Positions 46,601 through 57,894 of a stretch of 64,000 nt of DNA are shown here, piece by piece. A program made the translations under genes and the position numbers. The stretch is from Tanypteryx hageni (Eukaryota > Arthropoda > Insecta > Odonata > Petaluridae), in assembly GCA_028673005.1 (NCBI GenBank), contig CM054118.1, positions 59,763,401-59,827,400 of the forward strand, written 5' to 3'. The notes under the pieces are model-generated. The model was given only the letters and a program-made list of their open reading frames with translations. It ran no database searches and had not been told where the DNA came from. Within the stretch, counting starts at the first letter, position 1; each line of letters starts with the position of its first letter.

Positions 46601-47723
46601 CACGTTAAGAATTCGACTTCTCAACTTTATATCAGCATATTTGATTGAGTTATTCGCGTTTTAATAGTGTGACATTGACCAACTCACCAACAAAGATGGC
46701 CTTTTATTATAGGAGAGATTATTTTGTGAGAAAATGTGAGAGATGAAAAGAGGTATCTCAATCGAGACTATTGAAAGCGTTGTTATGCTTTCCGTCTTGG
46801 AGATCTTCTTTCCCTTTGCCCAGCATCCATAGCAAAATCAAGCCTAACAACGCCATCTAATTTTGGAAGAGAGCACTCGGATCCCATCGGCTCCTTCACA
46901 GCAATGAGAATTTATTTTCACCTTACCAAGTCTGGTAAGCGATTCGGAAGCTTAGAAAACGACAGCAAACCGCACTCTGTTTCGTATGAATTTCCCCCAC
47001 CGCGAGCGATTTCCTTAAAAGGATGCAAAGGGACGGATTCGCGAAGGAAGAGCAGAAAACCGTATAAGAGAACTCGATCGGTTTCCCCTCGATTCGCTTT
47101 TCGACAGTCTTCCGGTACACTCCTCGGCAAAATAAACCCACTCGATTCTGCTCCAGACTGAAAATGGTGAAAAAATATATCTATTCGAAAAATCCAGCCA
47201 CCATACTCGGCTATCATCCGTTATCCTTCTCTCGCCATCCTTTTTAGGCTGTAATCGTCCACCGATAACAGCCGAGTAGGAGATTCTTAAAAGAGAGGTA
47301 TAATTCGAGTGAGACGAATTCATTTAATATTCCATAAAAATTTAATATATTTTCATAACATAGATGGGGACAGGTACTGATTGGAAACTTAAACGATTCA
47401 GTTTTGAGCGTTTCTTAGATCAATATTCTTCCATTCATCTCTAGTTATTTAACGTTTTTTCAACATACCAAAGCTCGCTCCAGAAACCATCGTATTTTAT
47501 TTATGCATTATAAATACTTGCAGCACATTATAACTGCTTGGCATATCTCCTTAAATTAGCGACTGTCGGAGCTACGCATCTAAAAACCTAAACGTAGAAA
47601 AATTCTTCCATTAAGATTCAAAGCGTAAGATAACTAGAAGCAAAAATCACCTTCCTTCGGTATTTTCTACCAAAGGAACAAACTTCGGAACCCAACCAAC
47701 AAAAAAAACCAAAGAAAAGAATT

Positions 47724-47794
47724 TCCGGTACCAGGAATCGAACCCGGGCCTCCCGGGTGAGACCCGGGTATCCTAACCACTACACAATACCGGA
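47724..47794 (-). tRNA. tRNA-Glu (anticodon CTC)
   Basis: The minus-strand 71-nt sequence has a perfect acceptor stem TCCGGTA/TACCGGA. The D-arm contains AGTGGTTAGGATA, as in tRNA-Glu, with one G-G mismatch in the D stem. The anticodon stem CCCGG/CCGGG carries loop GTCTCAC with anticodon CUC, and the T-arm is CCGGG-TTCGATT-CCTGG. It is closer to a functional gene than the neighbouring copy. TTTC-rich sequence follows the 3' end on the minus strand (TTCTTTTC), a weak Pol III stop. Confidence 0.75.
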
Positions 47795-47986
47795 CCTATT
47801 ACGACAATTCTAAGACATATCCCCCTAGCGACTGTCGGAGCTATCCAAATAAAAACCCAAACGTAGAATAATTCTTCCATAAAGATTCAAAGCGTAAGAT
47901 AGCTAGTAGCAAAAATCACCTTCAGTCGATATTTTCTACCAAAGGAACCAATTTCGGAACCCAACCCACAAAAAAACAAAAGAATT

Positions 47987-48057
47987 TCCGGTACCGGGAA
48001 TCGAACCCGGGCCTCCCGGGTAAGAGCCGGGTATCCTAACCACTAGACAATACTGGA
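47987..48057 (-). tRNA. tRNA-Glu-like gene with altered anticodon (CTT)
   Basis: Second copy in the tandem unit. The D-arm (GTCTAGTGGTTAGGAT) and T-arm (CCGGG-TTCGATT-CCCGG) are canonical. The loop is CTCTTAC, so the anticodon reads CUU (Lys codon AAG) instead of CUC. The acceptor stem TCCAGTA/TACCGGA has an A-C mismatch at the fourth pair. The body is tRNA-Glu, so it is either a pseudogene or a chimeric-identity tRNA. Confidence 0.65.
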
Positions 48058-48337
48058 TCTGTTACGACTATTTTAAGACATATCATACTTTCAAAAAATC
48101 AGCTCTCTGCAATAAAAGGCTTACGACCACTATTGTATTATCAAGTGTGTTATGATATATACTAGTATATAGCCCGTCAAAAATGATGGGTTCAAATTAA
48201 TAAAAGCAGGAATGAAAAGTTTCAACATTAAATAAATTATTTTAACTGTCACTACTTACATTGATTTTTGTTTCTCGAATCAGTCAGTTGCCAATGTATA
48301 TTTTGAGGTGAGTAGGGGAAAGGGGGAAGACATTTAG

Positions 48338-48780
48338 CCTTGAGACAGCAATCTTGAGCTGAAGTTTAAACATTTACACTGCCATCAAAGAGTTTGTCGT
48401 TAAAATGGAAATATTACCCCAAAATATGAGCTTTATTAACATGAGGAATTCAGAACTGTAGGGGGAAAATGATGAATAGAATAACATCGTAGATAGATAG
48501 AATAAGATGATCGTTGATCAGTTAGCCTTGAGACGACAATACGAACTCGATTTTTGACAATTACATCGTCGTCAAGGCAATCATCGTTAAAAATGGCAAT
48601 ATTTCCGCTAAATATGCGATTTAAACTTTCGATATGAGCGATTTCGAGCTGTAGGGAAAACGATGAACAGAATAAGTGACATTGCAGTATTAATTTCTCT
48701 TTCAAGTGGTTTAAATCGGAGGATCTTAGGCCAAGGATTTTCCGATTTTAATTTTAAAAAGAAGTAAAGCCTCCACGACA
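48338..48780 (+). repeat. tandemly duplicated dispersed repeat (46-48 kb family)
   Basis: Units at about 48338-48490 and 48525-48690 both contain TTGAGAC.RCAAT, GTTAAAAATGG.AATATT, AATATG.G.TTTA, and CTGTAGGG..AAA.GATGAA.AGAATAA. The second runs on through TTTAAATCGGAGGATCTTAGG, which matches copy 1 at 46.5 kb. Confidence 0.55.
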
Positions 48781-48819
48781 AAAAGTCGATTTTTGCGTGT
48801 TGTCTCAAGAAAAATGGAA

Positions 48820-48960
48820 ACAATACCCTGGAATCGAACTCGGAATTCTTTTCGTGAATTTTCTTTCAGCAAAGCATTTTAATATTTGCCAAATTTCAAT
48901 TTTGGCGTTACCTTATGAGAAACATAAATAATTCTCTGGAGTCAAACCCGGATCATTTTT
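48820..48960 (-). repeat. tRNA-derived fragments (T-arm/B-box remnants)
   Basis: Two minus-strand pieces look like decayed tRNA-Glu 3' halves: GAGTTCGATTCCAGGGTATTG (48824-48844) and GGGTTTGACTCCAGAGAATTA (48925-48945). The B-box core is clear in the first and weaker in the second. No 5' half is present in either. Confidence 0.45.
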
Positions 48961-49550
48961 CCATGTATATATTTTCGCCAATCATTTTTAATATGTAAAT
49001 CAAGGAATTATAGAAAATTTAGAACGATTATCTCTAATCTCTAATTATCACCAACCGACACCTCTATTATTATAAGAGATTAAATAAGGCTAAAGTTTAC
49101 ACCCCTTTAAGTTAAGCAGATAACTGTTGAAGAACAGCATCAGTATTAGAAACGCTACACTAAATTGCGAAAAAAAATAATATTAGATTTGGCAATGAAA
49201 AATGTTTTTCAAAGACGCTAATGATGATACCAAACAAACTTCACGCAAACTTCTATTATAACGATAATAGATTTTCGTTTAATAATATCCGAGAGAAATA
49301 AGATAAGGAAAATCTAAGAGATAGCGACAAAGCGCTTTTACTCTTCGCCATGTATTGGCAAAAGAGTCGCTTACAAATCTTAAGAATCGCGAAGAGAGAA
49401 ACCAAATAACCATAATACTGAATAAATTGAAATTAATAGGTTAGATATACATGTACAAATGGTCCGTAATCGGCATGTTTTAGACATCCATGTGATGCAG
49501 ACGTCTAGAAAGACACCGATTACTCTGTCCAGATCCTCAGTACATTTTTT

Positions 49551-49596
49551 GTAGCGGAAATCGAACCCGGGCCTTCCGGGTAAGGACATCCTAAAC
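49551..49596 (-). pseudogene. tRNA-Glu-like 3' fragment abutting a hAT-like MITE
   Basis: The minus-strand text GGATGTCCTTACCCGGAAGG then CCCGGGTTCGATTTCCGC equals the anticodon arm, variable loop and T-arm of the tRNA-Glu-like units at 47.7-48.0 kb. The similarity stops where the CAAGGGTCGGCAACC terminus begins at 49597. Confidence 0.65.
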
Positions 49597-49870
49597 CAAG
49601 GGTCGGCAACCTTTAACATCATATGAGCTACTTGAAAAAAATTGAGATCTCAAGATCGACCATTTTTTCCGATGACGTTTTTTTACAATAAAATTATTAT
49701 TATTGTATTTTCATGTGATACATTACAAAGTGATGAGCTAAAATCGCATGTTATTGTTTTTGTCGGCGTGAACATTCCAAACTTTTTATAAGTTCACAAT
49801 GATAGACGTGTATTTTTTAATTTCTCGATTTTTGTTAAGTCCTGCGCGATCGACCGGTTGCCAACCCCTG
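49597..49870. mobile_element. hAT-like MITE with 15-bp inverted ends
   Basis: Ends CAAGGGTCGGCAACC and GGTTGCCAACCCCTG form nearly perfect 15-bp inverted repeats, the CAGGGGTCGGCAACC-type terminus of hAT-derived elements. Internal GAGCTAC...AGATCGACC and GCGATCGACC boxes also mirror each other. It is 274 bp with no coding capacity. The flanks TCCTAAAC and TACCTAGT are at best a decayed 8-bp target duplication. Confidence 0.7.
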
Positions 49871-51881
49871 TACCTAGTACAGCACAGTTCGAGAAACACT
49901 TGTTTAAGAGACGTGCATCCTACATATTTAAAGAGCTGTAATCCTCGAGAGAAGAATATTTCATTTGGAGAAACATTAGACAAGCATAGGACTTATTTCA
50001 TTTTTCAGAATAAAAAGATGTTACCAAAAGGCGTTATTAAAACTCGAATGATAATTATATATTTGACTTTGTTAAATCTGTGGCAAAATACTATACTAGA
50101 ACAAAATTAATCTTACGATTCAAGAAATCTAACCAAACGATTTAAATATTAAATGTCTCCGTGAAGCCATTGTTAACGTTCACAGCAGACGAACGGGAAC
50201 GTTATTCAAGTAGCAAGAGGACGACAATTATTTTGTCGAAATAGAGCAATAATTCCTAGGTGTACTAGTTCCACGGAGAAAAAATATATCGTGAAAAAAA
50301 ACAATATACCCCGGAAATGCGGCCAAAATACATAAATTAACCGAATAAATAAAAAAAATCAGCGGAGAGAGTGACACCAGCTAGCTACGAGAGCAGGATG
50401 GAAAAATATTCCAGATAGAGAGCGGAAGTTATTGAAAAATTTCAAAAAATTGACAAACGAAAACCACAAGTATTTCTGTCTTTTATAAAAGATTTTGGAA
50501 TATATTTTATCATGTTCTATAAGTCATTTCGTGACTGGTTGCGCTGAATACTTTTAATCTTAAGAGACTTTAGAAGGAAAAAACGGTGCGAATTATAGAA
50601 GACGTAATTTACATAGAATTATATTAATTATTATTAATTATATTAATTATTAATTTTATATTATATCCGGTAAATGAAATTGTTCCTAGTAACGGTAGAA
50701 TTTACTTCTGAAATAACGAAACACTTTTTTCTACCCCGGCTCTTTTAGATGTTGTCCTTACAAAAATATATTATCTCTATAATTGTTTTCTCCCGCTTGA
50801 TCGCTGTAAATAACAGTCTGTAGTGTAGGATTGTATTGCATCGCAGATTCTCTAATCACTGGAATTAGGTCAGTGAATTTTAGATTTTGGGACTTGCTTT
50901 CCTGACAGATAAATACAGTATGTACAGATTCGGGAAATGAGGTCACAAATTCCGAAATCCTTAAGACAGACATTACTCGAGCAATAATTAGAACAGCGAA
51001 CAAGTCTGATTGCACCAAAACCCAGAATCGACGAATTCCATTCACCTTCCAATGGAAAGAGCTTGGGAGCCAGTGGAAGAGAAAAAGAAAGGAGCAGAGC
51101 GTTAGGAGGAAGTAAGGGACCAAAAATTCAACTCGCAAAAGCAATCCAAGAAAGAGGGAAAAACCTCCAACACTCCAACTCTCTGCCTTTGACTTTCCAT
51201 ACTGTTAAATCCTTTCCACTCGCTACCCCACTACTCTTTTCCACTCACGTCCGGAATTCTAAACGGAAATCGAATACGCCCTTTCTAATTACTTGCTTCG
51301 TCGACTCTCTCCTTTTCTTTTCTTCGTCTTTTTCACTCCTTTGACAGCTTTCTCATAGCCCTTTATCTCTCATACCTCCGTACTTTTTTATTACTTTACT
51401 AGTTTTGAAATGCCCAACTGACTCCAAAGGAATGCGTATCCAAAAAAAATGTATCCGTAATTTTAATGTTTCCATTTATTTTATGGATCAAAAAAATACA
51501 TCACATGTTCTTTAATCCGTAGAAATTGAAAGGCTTTTATACCACGCAAAGATATTTGTGCAATTATCATCTCGTGGCATAAGATTACTCCTAAACCGTG
51601 TAATTAGACCATAGTAACCTTCACCATATTATCCACCATTATTCATGAACAGTAACAATATCTCTCTTGATAAAATTATAACAATAATAAAAAGTTACAG
51701 ACTAGAGGATTTCCGCAATGTTTTCTTTTGAAATGGTGTTGAAGACTGTAGATTAGGTAAATAGGACCAAATAAGATTCTTGAACGAGTGCAGTCTGAAT
51801 TGAATAACTCGACTATAGTACAATCTTTGATAATTGAGACTGTCTGTATGGCTTTCCCAGCAAAGATTCCGGGAATATTTT
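49871..51881. other. AT-rich non-coding sequence
   Basis: No gene was recognised. Includes a TAATTATTAATTA-type low-complexity stretch at 50615-50670 and a minus-strand frame of 128 codons (50758-51144) without a family motif. Confidence 0.5.
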
Positions 51882-52140
51882 TGCTAAGAGAAAAAATTCT
51901 GCTATGACAGGGAATCGAACCCGGGCCCTCCACTTCCACTAAGAAATACATTCACATTCAGAAGCGAGATAATTAATCTGCTACGATAGTACAGTGGTAG
52001 AATATCCGCCCGGCAAGTGGAAGACCAGGGTTTGATACTCGGTTATTGCAGAATTTTTTCTCGTTTCATAATTATTCCCTACTTTACAGCTAATGCCTGT
52101 CCGTTAAGGATCTTATGATCATTTCATTCCATTAATTTCT
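51882..52140 (+). repeat. tRNA-Gly-derived SINE-like element, copy 2, with partial inverted copy upstream
   Basis: A full plus-strand head (51980-52050), linker (TTTTTTCTCGTTTCATAATT) and body (CTAATGCCTGTCCGTTAAGG to ATTCCATTAATTTC) match copy 1 at 20537-20698. Upstream, 51882-51939 is an inverted partial copy: linker complement AGAGAAAAAATTCTGCTATG and the tRNA 3' half. As at copy 1, an inverted linker sits upstream of the tRNA head. Confidence 0.72.
51980..52050 (+). tRNA. tRNA-Gly-like SINE head, degraded
   Basis: Aligns end to end with the head at 20625-20695: A-box region AGTACAGTGGTAGAATAT, the same CCGGCAA anticodon loop (GGC, C33), and T-arm CAGGG-TTTGATA-CTCGG, now mismatched. The acceptor GCTACGA/TTATTGC has lost pairs. 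A pseudo-tRNA. Confidence 0.6.
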
Positions 52141-54169
52141 AGCAAATGACCTATTAATATTATAAAATAATGCCCACACGAATGATGGTTGGTTGCTAAC
52201 GTGTACCAATACTGAGCATCTTGGTAACCAACATAGTTATACATTTTGCTTTTAACACCAACGATTTCAGCTGGCAAACCGACGAGGACACCGACGCATT
52301 CTTACTTCACCATAGAGCTAGCTATATGGATAATGTATCTTTGCGCAATGTTGTTCTTGCATATGAATTAAGTAAACACGTGGAGTAACAAGTTCGGTAA
52401 ATGAAAATGGAAGATATAGGAATAAAAGTAAAAGGAAATAAAATATAATAAGAGAGGTAACGCCACGAGAATTACTATCTTTGCTCTAATTTCTGAGCGA
52501 GGCAAAAGTGAAATCGAATAAGTTTTGATGTTTCCTTTAATCATAAGGGACCTTTAAGGGTAATCAAAACAATGATTCATTTTTATCTCTCACTCGATTA
52601 AAATCGGGAGTGCTCTCCGTTTTATCTCGAAGCAGGTTCGTTGAATTTTCTAAATCGGTATCGTAGACACCGCTTCATTAACCCATCTGCGAAGCTCACG
52701 CTAAAATTACGCGATGTAAATCGAAGAACACTTTTGGGTCGCAATTATTTTTAACGAAACGGACGTTTTCTCCGAGCCGCCGCCGGACATTCTATCCATG
52801 TATATGAGAAACGCTTCACAATAATTGGATTTGTGTCTTTTGAAATCATTGGAGCTTCGGTTCCGTGGCCGCTGTACAGCGTATCGAGCAATCGGAGGGG
52901 AAATCGCGTACGTTTTTTATTCCACCTGCGATTAATTACACGGCGAGAGAAACACCTTTATCGCAAGATTGTTTTTGAAAGGAATTTTCATCCCGTTTTA
53001 TTTTCAAAATGATATCGGAAAAAGTTTCTTTTGTCTCGTTCGTCAGTTACGTATAGACCTCGCTTGATTCTCTAACCCGTCTTTTAATCTTCTGCATCAC
53101 GTTCTGGTTTCTCTCACGCTGCCTCTCAGCATCTTAGCGCGTTTGTTATAAACTCTGCTTCGTGCTTGAGCGTTTTCGTAGAAATATTTTAATTAGATAC
53201 TATTAGATATTAAGCCTTCGCTCGTTGATTGATAAAATAGCGCTACTCAAATTTCAATTACCACGCGAATTTTCTCTCGATTTACTTGGGAGGAATTGAA
53301 GTAAATGCGCCGAATATTATGCATAAGCTCAGCAAACTTACGGATTTGATGTTTAACGGCGAGATTCTCAAGAACTAATTCATTCTCAAGAAATAATTCA
53401 TACCCAATTGAATTTGAAACCATTTATTTTACTCCAAAACAATAGTAAGAGAATATTTTTGAGCAACATTTCACTCCACTCCACTGATATATATGTATAT
53501 TAATCATACCCATCATATTATTGTGAACTCCGCGGAACGCATGTATTCATATATTCCACGCAAATAATACCATTCTCTCTGTTAATTCTGCTTGACCTTA
53601 ACCTTCACCTCGGTTCACTTTTAATTAAGACGGGCGCTATACCAAGTGTACAAACCACCACAGCGAAGCGACACAATAATCCATTAAAACTGCAAGGGAA
53701 CCGAGTTGCTAGTCCGGGGATTTATACAGAGGCCGCGGTCGACAGGAATCATAATTCACAATTTGCATCACAAACCGGTCGACTTAATTCCATTGTGCCC
53801 AAGCGACACAGGGATCGAAACTCGACCGGTGGAGATCCTTCCGAATCCTCACATTCGGGAGAGGCGGGTCGCCATTTCGCGTGGATCTCGCTGAATTAAC
53901 GAACTACGAACCGATTCGGAAGCAGCAGAGGTCGGTCGCCATGACGATATTCATAATTGGAAAATCTTGTTGTGCGCGCAAAACCCCAAACTGAACGGAT
54001 TTACGCGTTTTAACTATCGCAACAAATGATGGAAGAGGGTCCGCAAAGGATCTTCCCACGAAGAGATTCGACAGAAAGGGCTATTTTTTGGGAGGTTTTA
54101 AAAACAATTACGTAGTTTTCCGATTTTTAACCTACATTCCAGAATGGAAAAAAGAATAGATACTTCGTC
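52141..54169. other. non-coding sequence
   Basis: No gene, RNA gene or mobile element was recognised. The 53690-53960 stretch is GC-richer but has no convincing frame. Confidence 0.5.
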
Positions 54170-54445
54170 GTCTGTCTGTCCTCCCCTACTAACGTTTGAA
54201 ACAATAGACTAATTTTCATGGCACCTGGTGGAAATCTCTTGCTACAGGGGCCGAACTCCCGAAGATAGTTTTTTTTTGCGAAGATTGAAAGTCCCGGGTT
54301 CGATTCCAGGAACTATCCTTCCCATTTGATTTACATGGGAAATCTTAAATTCATCGTGTAGGGTAATTTTCTCTTACACATTAAAATGTCTTAGAATTGT
54401 AATATCAGAGCGGGATTTGTACTATTCTCTGGGGAAAGGGATGGA
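54170..54445. repeat. dispersed repeat with Pol III B-box-like motif, copy 2
   Basis: Partner of 4380-4660. This copy has the exact B-box form GGTTCGATTCC within CCCGGGTTCGATTCCAGGAA, preceded by GCGAAGATTGAAAG. Confidence 0.55.
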
Positions 54446-54594
54446 AATTGTAATTTTAAGTTAGAGATTTGCTTATCGCTCATATTTCATCGAATTTCGT
54501 GAAAATACCGGCGTTTCTTCAGTTTTTACCACTTATTGCAAGTGTTGCTATTGCAACAACTGTTGTTGGGCTCAGATTCTGCGTAGTCTAGTAC

Positions 54595-54650
54595 AGTGTT
54601 ATTTAAATTGGTCCGCGAAACCTTTTCAGGGGCTCCGCGAAGTTATTCAC
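54595..54650 (+). mobile_element. possible hAT-like end
   Basis: CAGTGTTATTTAAATTGGTC followed by CGCGAAACC and GGGGCTCCGCGAAG resembles hAT-derived MITE termini. The other end was not found. Confidence 0.35.
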
Positions 54651-56035
54651 CGATTGAAGAAAAAATCAATATAAAAAACTAGTAACAAAATCATAAGTAA
54701 AATATGATAATATTGTTGAAACAAACTTATTAACTTATCGTGTGTACAGTTATATATATATATATTCATAGCTAAATTAAGTTGGATGGTGAAGAGTCGT
54801 AATTAAAGAGGGTCGTACAAGCGGTGAAAAATTATTCATATTTTGGTATTATATTTATATTAGTACATACTCCCTGTCATAGAGGTTGGCTTTCAAAAAC
54901 GTACAATATACAACTGAAGAAGATCCTATGTCGACAGATGAATGTCGGAAATCGCATCGCGGAAGTTGAATGTATAACATTGAAGCTAAGCTAATTCTTC
55001 TTCTTAGATTCGTAAACAATTTAATAATTTACAAAATGAAAGCTTTACAAATAACTTTCTTTGTTATTTGATAATAATTACGAAGGTATGTACCTACACC
55101 TCAAAAATTTTAATTTGCTAATAGGGCTCCGCCGCCTCTCGAAGTTTGAAGAGGTCTAGTACACACACGGTTTATTTTTGCCACACAACTACGCGTGATC
55201 AATTTAGCTTTCCGATCAAACGTATTTGTAATCTAATATATAATATTGAATGTCTGTTTGCCTGTCTGTTCCCTATACATTCCCACACCCTTTGACCTAT
55301 CGGAACCAAACTTTGCAAAGTGACTTCCTATGATTCTACGGGTAACATAGGATACCCGGGAATCCCGACAACCACCACTCACAGACAGACGGATATACAG
55401 CGGGTCCTCATATATCGATTTGTTTTCTTTAACTTATGTGAATTAAAAGAATAAACAATATGAATTAATCATAATATCGTAGTTTGATTTTTAAATTTTC
55501 AGATATCGCGATGCTCTAAGTTTCTATAAACTGTTATTAGAAGCCCGAGCAACGCCGGGTACATAAATCCAGTATTTTATAACGCTAAATTATGAAATTT
55601 GGAACATGAAAAGCAACTCATCTGCAGTGATTTTAAAGCTATTAAAAGCCAATATAAGTACTAAATAAATAATTATTTGGAAGGGAGCCATCATAATATC
55701 CGTATGGATCATCTTTTTTCATTATAGGGTACCTTTATAGACTATTTTAAAAAATCGAATCTCGTTATTGATTTCGACAAAAAGGCACATTCGTGGTTTT
55801 TAGCGGGGCGTATTTTTGGGGTAATGTAATTAGAGCCATCCTATGAAATTAGTTCCAATCGATTCCCTTCGTTATAACGCTAAGCCTAGCTTACGAGAGA
55901 TTGAACACGAATCGACAAAGCATATATCATGCACGGATCCTAATGCTATCTCCCACATTCCCTCCCTCTCCATGGCTTTCTCCGTTCAACCTTCCTGTCC
56001 TTCCAACTCTCCCTCTAGATGCGTCTTTCCGCCTC
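54651..56035. other. non-coding sequence with degenerate repeat fragments
   Basis: Contains TGTCTGTTTGCCTGTCTGTT-type sequence with a GGATACCCGGGAATCCCGAC segment (55255-55400) and AGCCCGAGCAACGCCGGGTA (55542-55561). Both are phrases commonly found in arthropod interspersed repeats. They are too diverged for me to delimit. Confidence 0.4.
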
Positions 56036-56085
56036 CTACTTTTACAGACTCTCTAACTATCGAGTTGGAGAGACTGTAAAAGTAG
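56036..56085. repeat. short imperfect palindrome
   Basis: CTACTTTTACAGACTCTCTA is mirrored by GGAGAGACTGTAAAAGTAG around a few central bases. The arms are about 22 bp with two mismatches. Confidence 0.75.
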
Positions 56086-56353
56086 CACCGCGTCATCTCA
56101 GATTCTCACTCATCCCTACGAAGTGGTCCCATTGTCAGTGTAATGGAGGGAAGTGAACATGTAGGTGAGCAAGATATTTGCGAAATGGTACTTCGTACGT
56201 GCAAAACTTCTCACAGCTCCGCTTACAGATGGGTTAGCTGGAATAATATCTGAGAAACGGTCATCTAAACCTTTATCTTCAACAAAAATTCTTACGGTAA
56301 ATTCATTTACAAAGATTTCGCAGAACAATGGGATGTTGAAGATGTTTGGCGTA

Positions 56354-56551
56354 AATTATATACTAGATAATTACTCGGACTTTGCCCCGGATTTACAGTT
56401 TCGAATTTTTCATGCTCATTTCACTTTTATTCAAACTCAAGGTACTCTCGAGATAAATGATCAATATTCCCTCTTATTTGGTATGAACAAATTTAATATA
56501 GATACATATTTGATATTTTGCTAAGAAAATTCAAAATAAGTTGTGTAATTA
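56354..56551 (+). repeat. dispersed repeat pair member 1
   Basis: Shares TACTAG.TAATTACTCG, TTTAC..TTTCG, TACTCTCGA, CAATATTCCT, AAATTTAATATAGAT-like and TTCAAAATAAGTT.TGTAATT with 57485-57860. Confidence 0.55.
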
Positions 56552-57484
56552 AAAAAACCCATTTTTTCTATGATTTATAATATAAATAAAATTACATGAA
56601 AATTTTGAAAACATTCAAATAATTCGGATAAGAATTTTTCAAAAGTCATCGAAATTCCATTCCCATTTAAGTTCGTGAATTTTGATTAATACGGATACTT
56701 GCTGACCGTATGATTTTTAGAAATCGTGCAGGTTGTGCATTTGGAGAGAACAAAATGAGTGCATATGGTACATGCATGCATTTTTTCAAGTCAATAAATA
56801 GCGGGTCAATGATATAATTTAGAATTCTACAGATGTACAGAAATAAAGAGATATTTAACTTAACATGTAATAAATTAAAATTCCTTCAAAACGAAAAAGG
56901 TAACACATCAAGTATGAAAGCTATTTCACTAAAAGCATTTGTTTTTACGAGTATACAATCAAAAGATTATCATTTATTCGAGAATAAGTACCTTTATCTG
57001 TCTTTATATGTAAAAACAAACCAGAATTATCGCTCCGTGGCGGTTATTTCCCTCAAACTGGTTCAATTTTTTCTAAAGCTCGGAATGCTGCTGCATCCTG
57101 CATTTATTTCGGTCCGTTTTTGTCCGAAGCTTAATCCCGCATTATTTTTTTTAAGACCGGCATCGTGTAAATCCTCGTTTTATTAGCGCAATGCTGTGCT
57201 AACGACATGTGTCACCGCTCTAAACTTCGTTCAGCTACTTATTGAAAAGTAAAATTGGGCGTGCATCGAATTATCCGTGGGCACTGAATAACCTTTTTTG
57301 AATCGGGATATCAATAATTTTAATCCACACTCCCTTGAATATTTCTGCTTCAAAATTGCCGCATCCTCAATTTTGTGTCTACTATAAAATATCTGACACT
57401 ATTTTCAATTATGCACCGTTTAAATAGAAACAAAAAATGAAAAGCAAACAATTTCATTACTACGTCATACCTATTACTATATAT

Positions 57485-57865
57485 AATACTAGCTAATTAC
57501 TCGAGCTATGCCGTGAATTTACAATTTCGGTTTTTTAAGATCACTTCACTCACTAACGCTAAGTTACTCTCGAATTTAGTGAGCAATATTCCTCCTTAAT
57601 TGGTATGTTGACTCGCTGCCGCTTTCCTATACTAATATTATCATTGTCTAAAATCAAGCACAAAATCGAATGAGTTAAGTTATGAATGAATATACCTATG
57701 TGTATATAAAAATGATATATTCTATCATTTTCAGATCTAAATAAATGTATAGATACTGAAATCTTATAAATGGCTTCCAGTGTTTGTTCAATATGAAAAA
57801 TTTAAATATAGATTAAAATTTGATAATTCGCTAAGCACATTCAAAATAAGTTATGTAATTTTACA
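57485..57865 (+). repeat. dispersed repeat pair member 2, with internal insertion
   Basis: Collinear with 56354-56551, but about 170 bp (57625-57795) interrupt it. The insertion includes TATATAAAAATGATATATTC and has no recognised ends. Confidence 0.5.
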
Positions 57866-57894
57866 AAACATTAACACTGGCCTCTAGTCATCCA

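Larger units (their letters stand above)
47541..48083 (-). repeat. tandem duplication (about 270 bp) of a tRNA-Glu-containing unit
   Basis: Units 47541-47812 and 47813-48083 share GCGACTGTCGGAGCTA, AACGTAGAA.AATTCTTCCAT, AAGATTCAAAGCGTAAGATA, AAAAATCACCTTC, TATTTTCTACCAAAGGAAC, TTTCGGAACCCAACC and the tRNA, and end AAGACATATC. Similarity outside the tRNAs is high, so the duplication is fairly recent. Confidence 0.85.
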
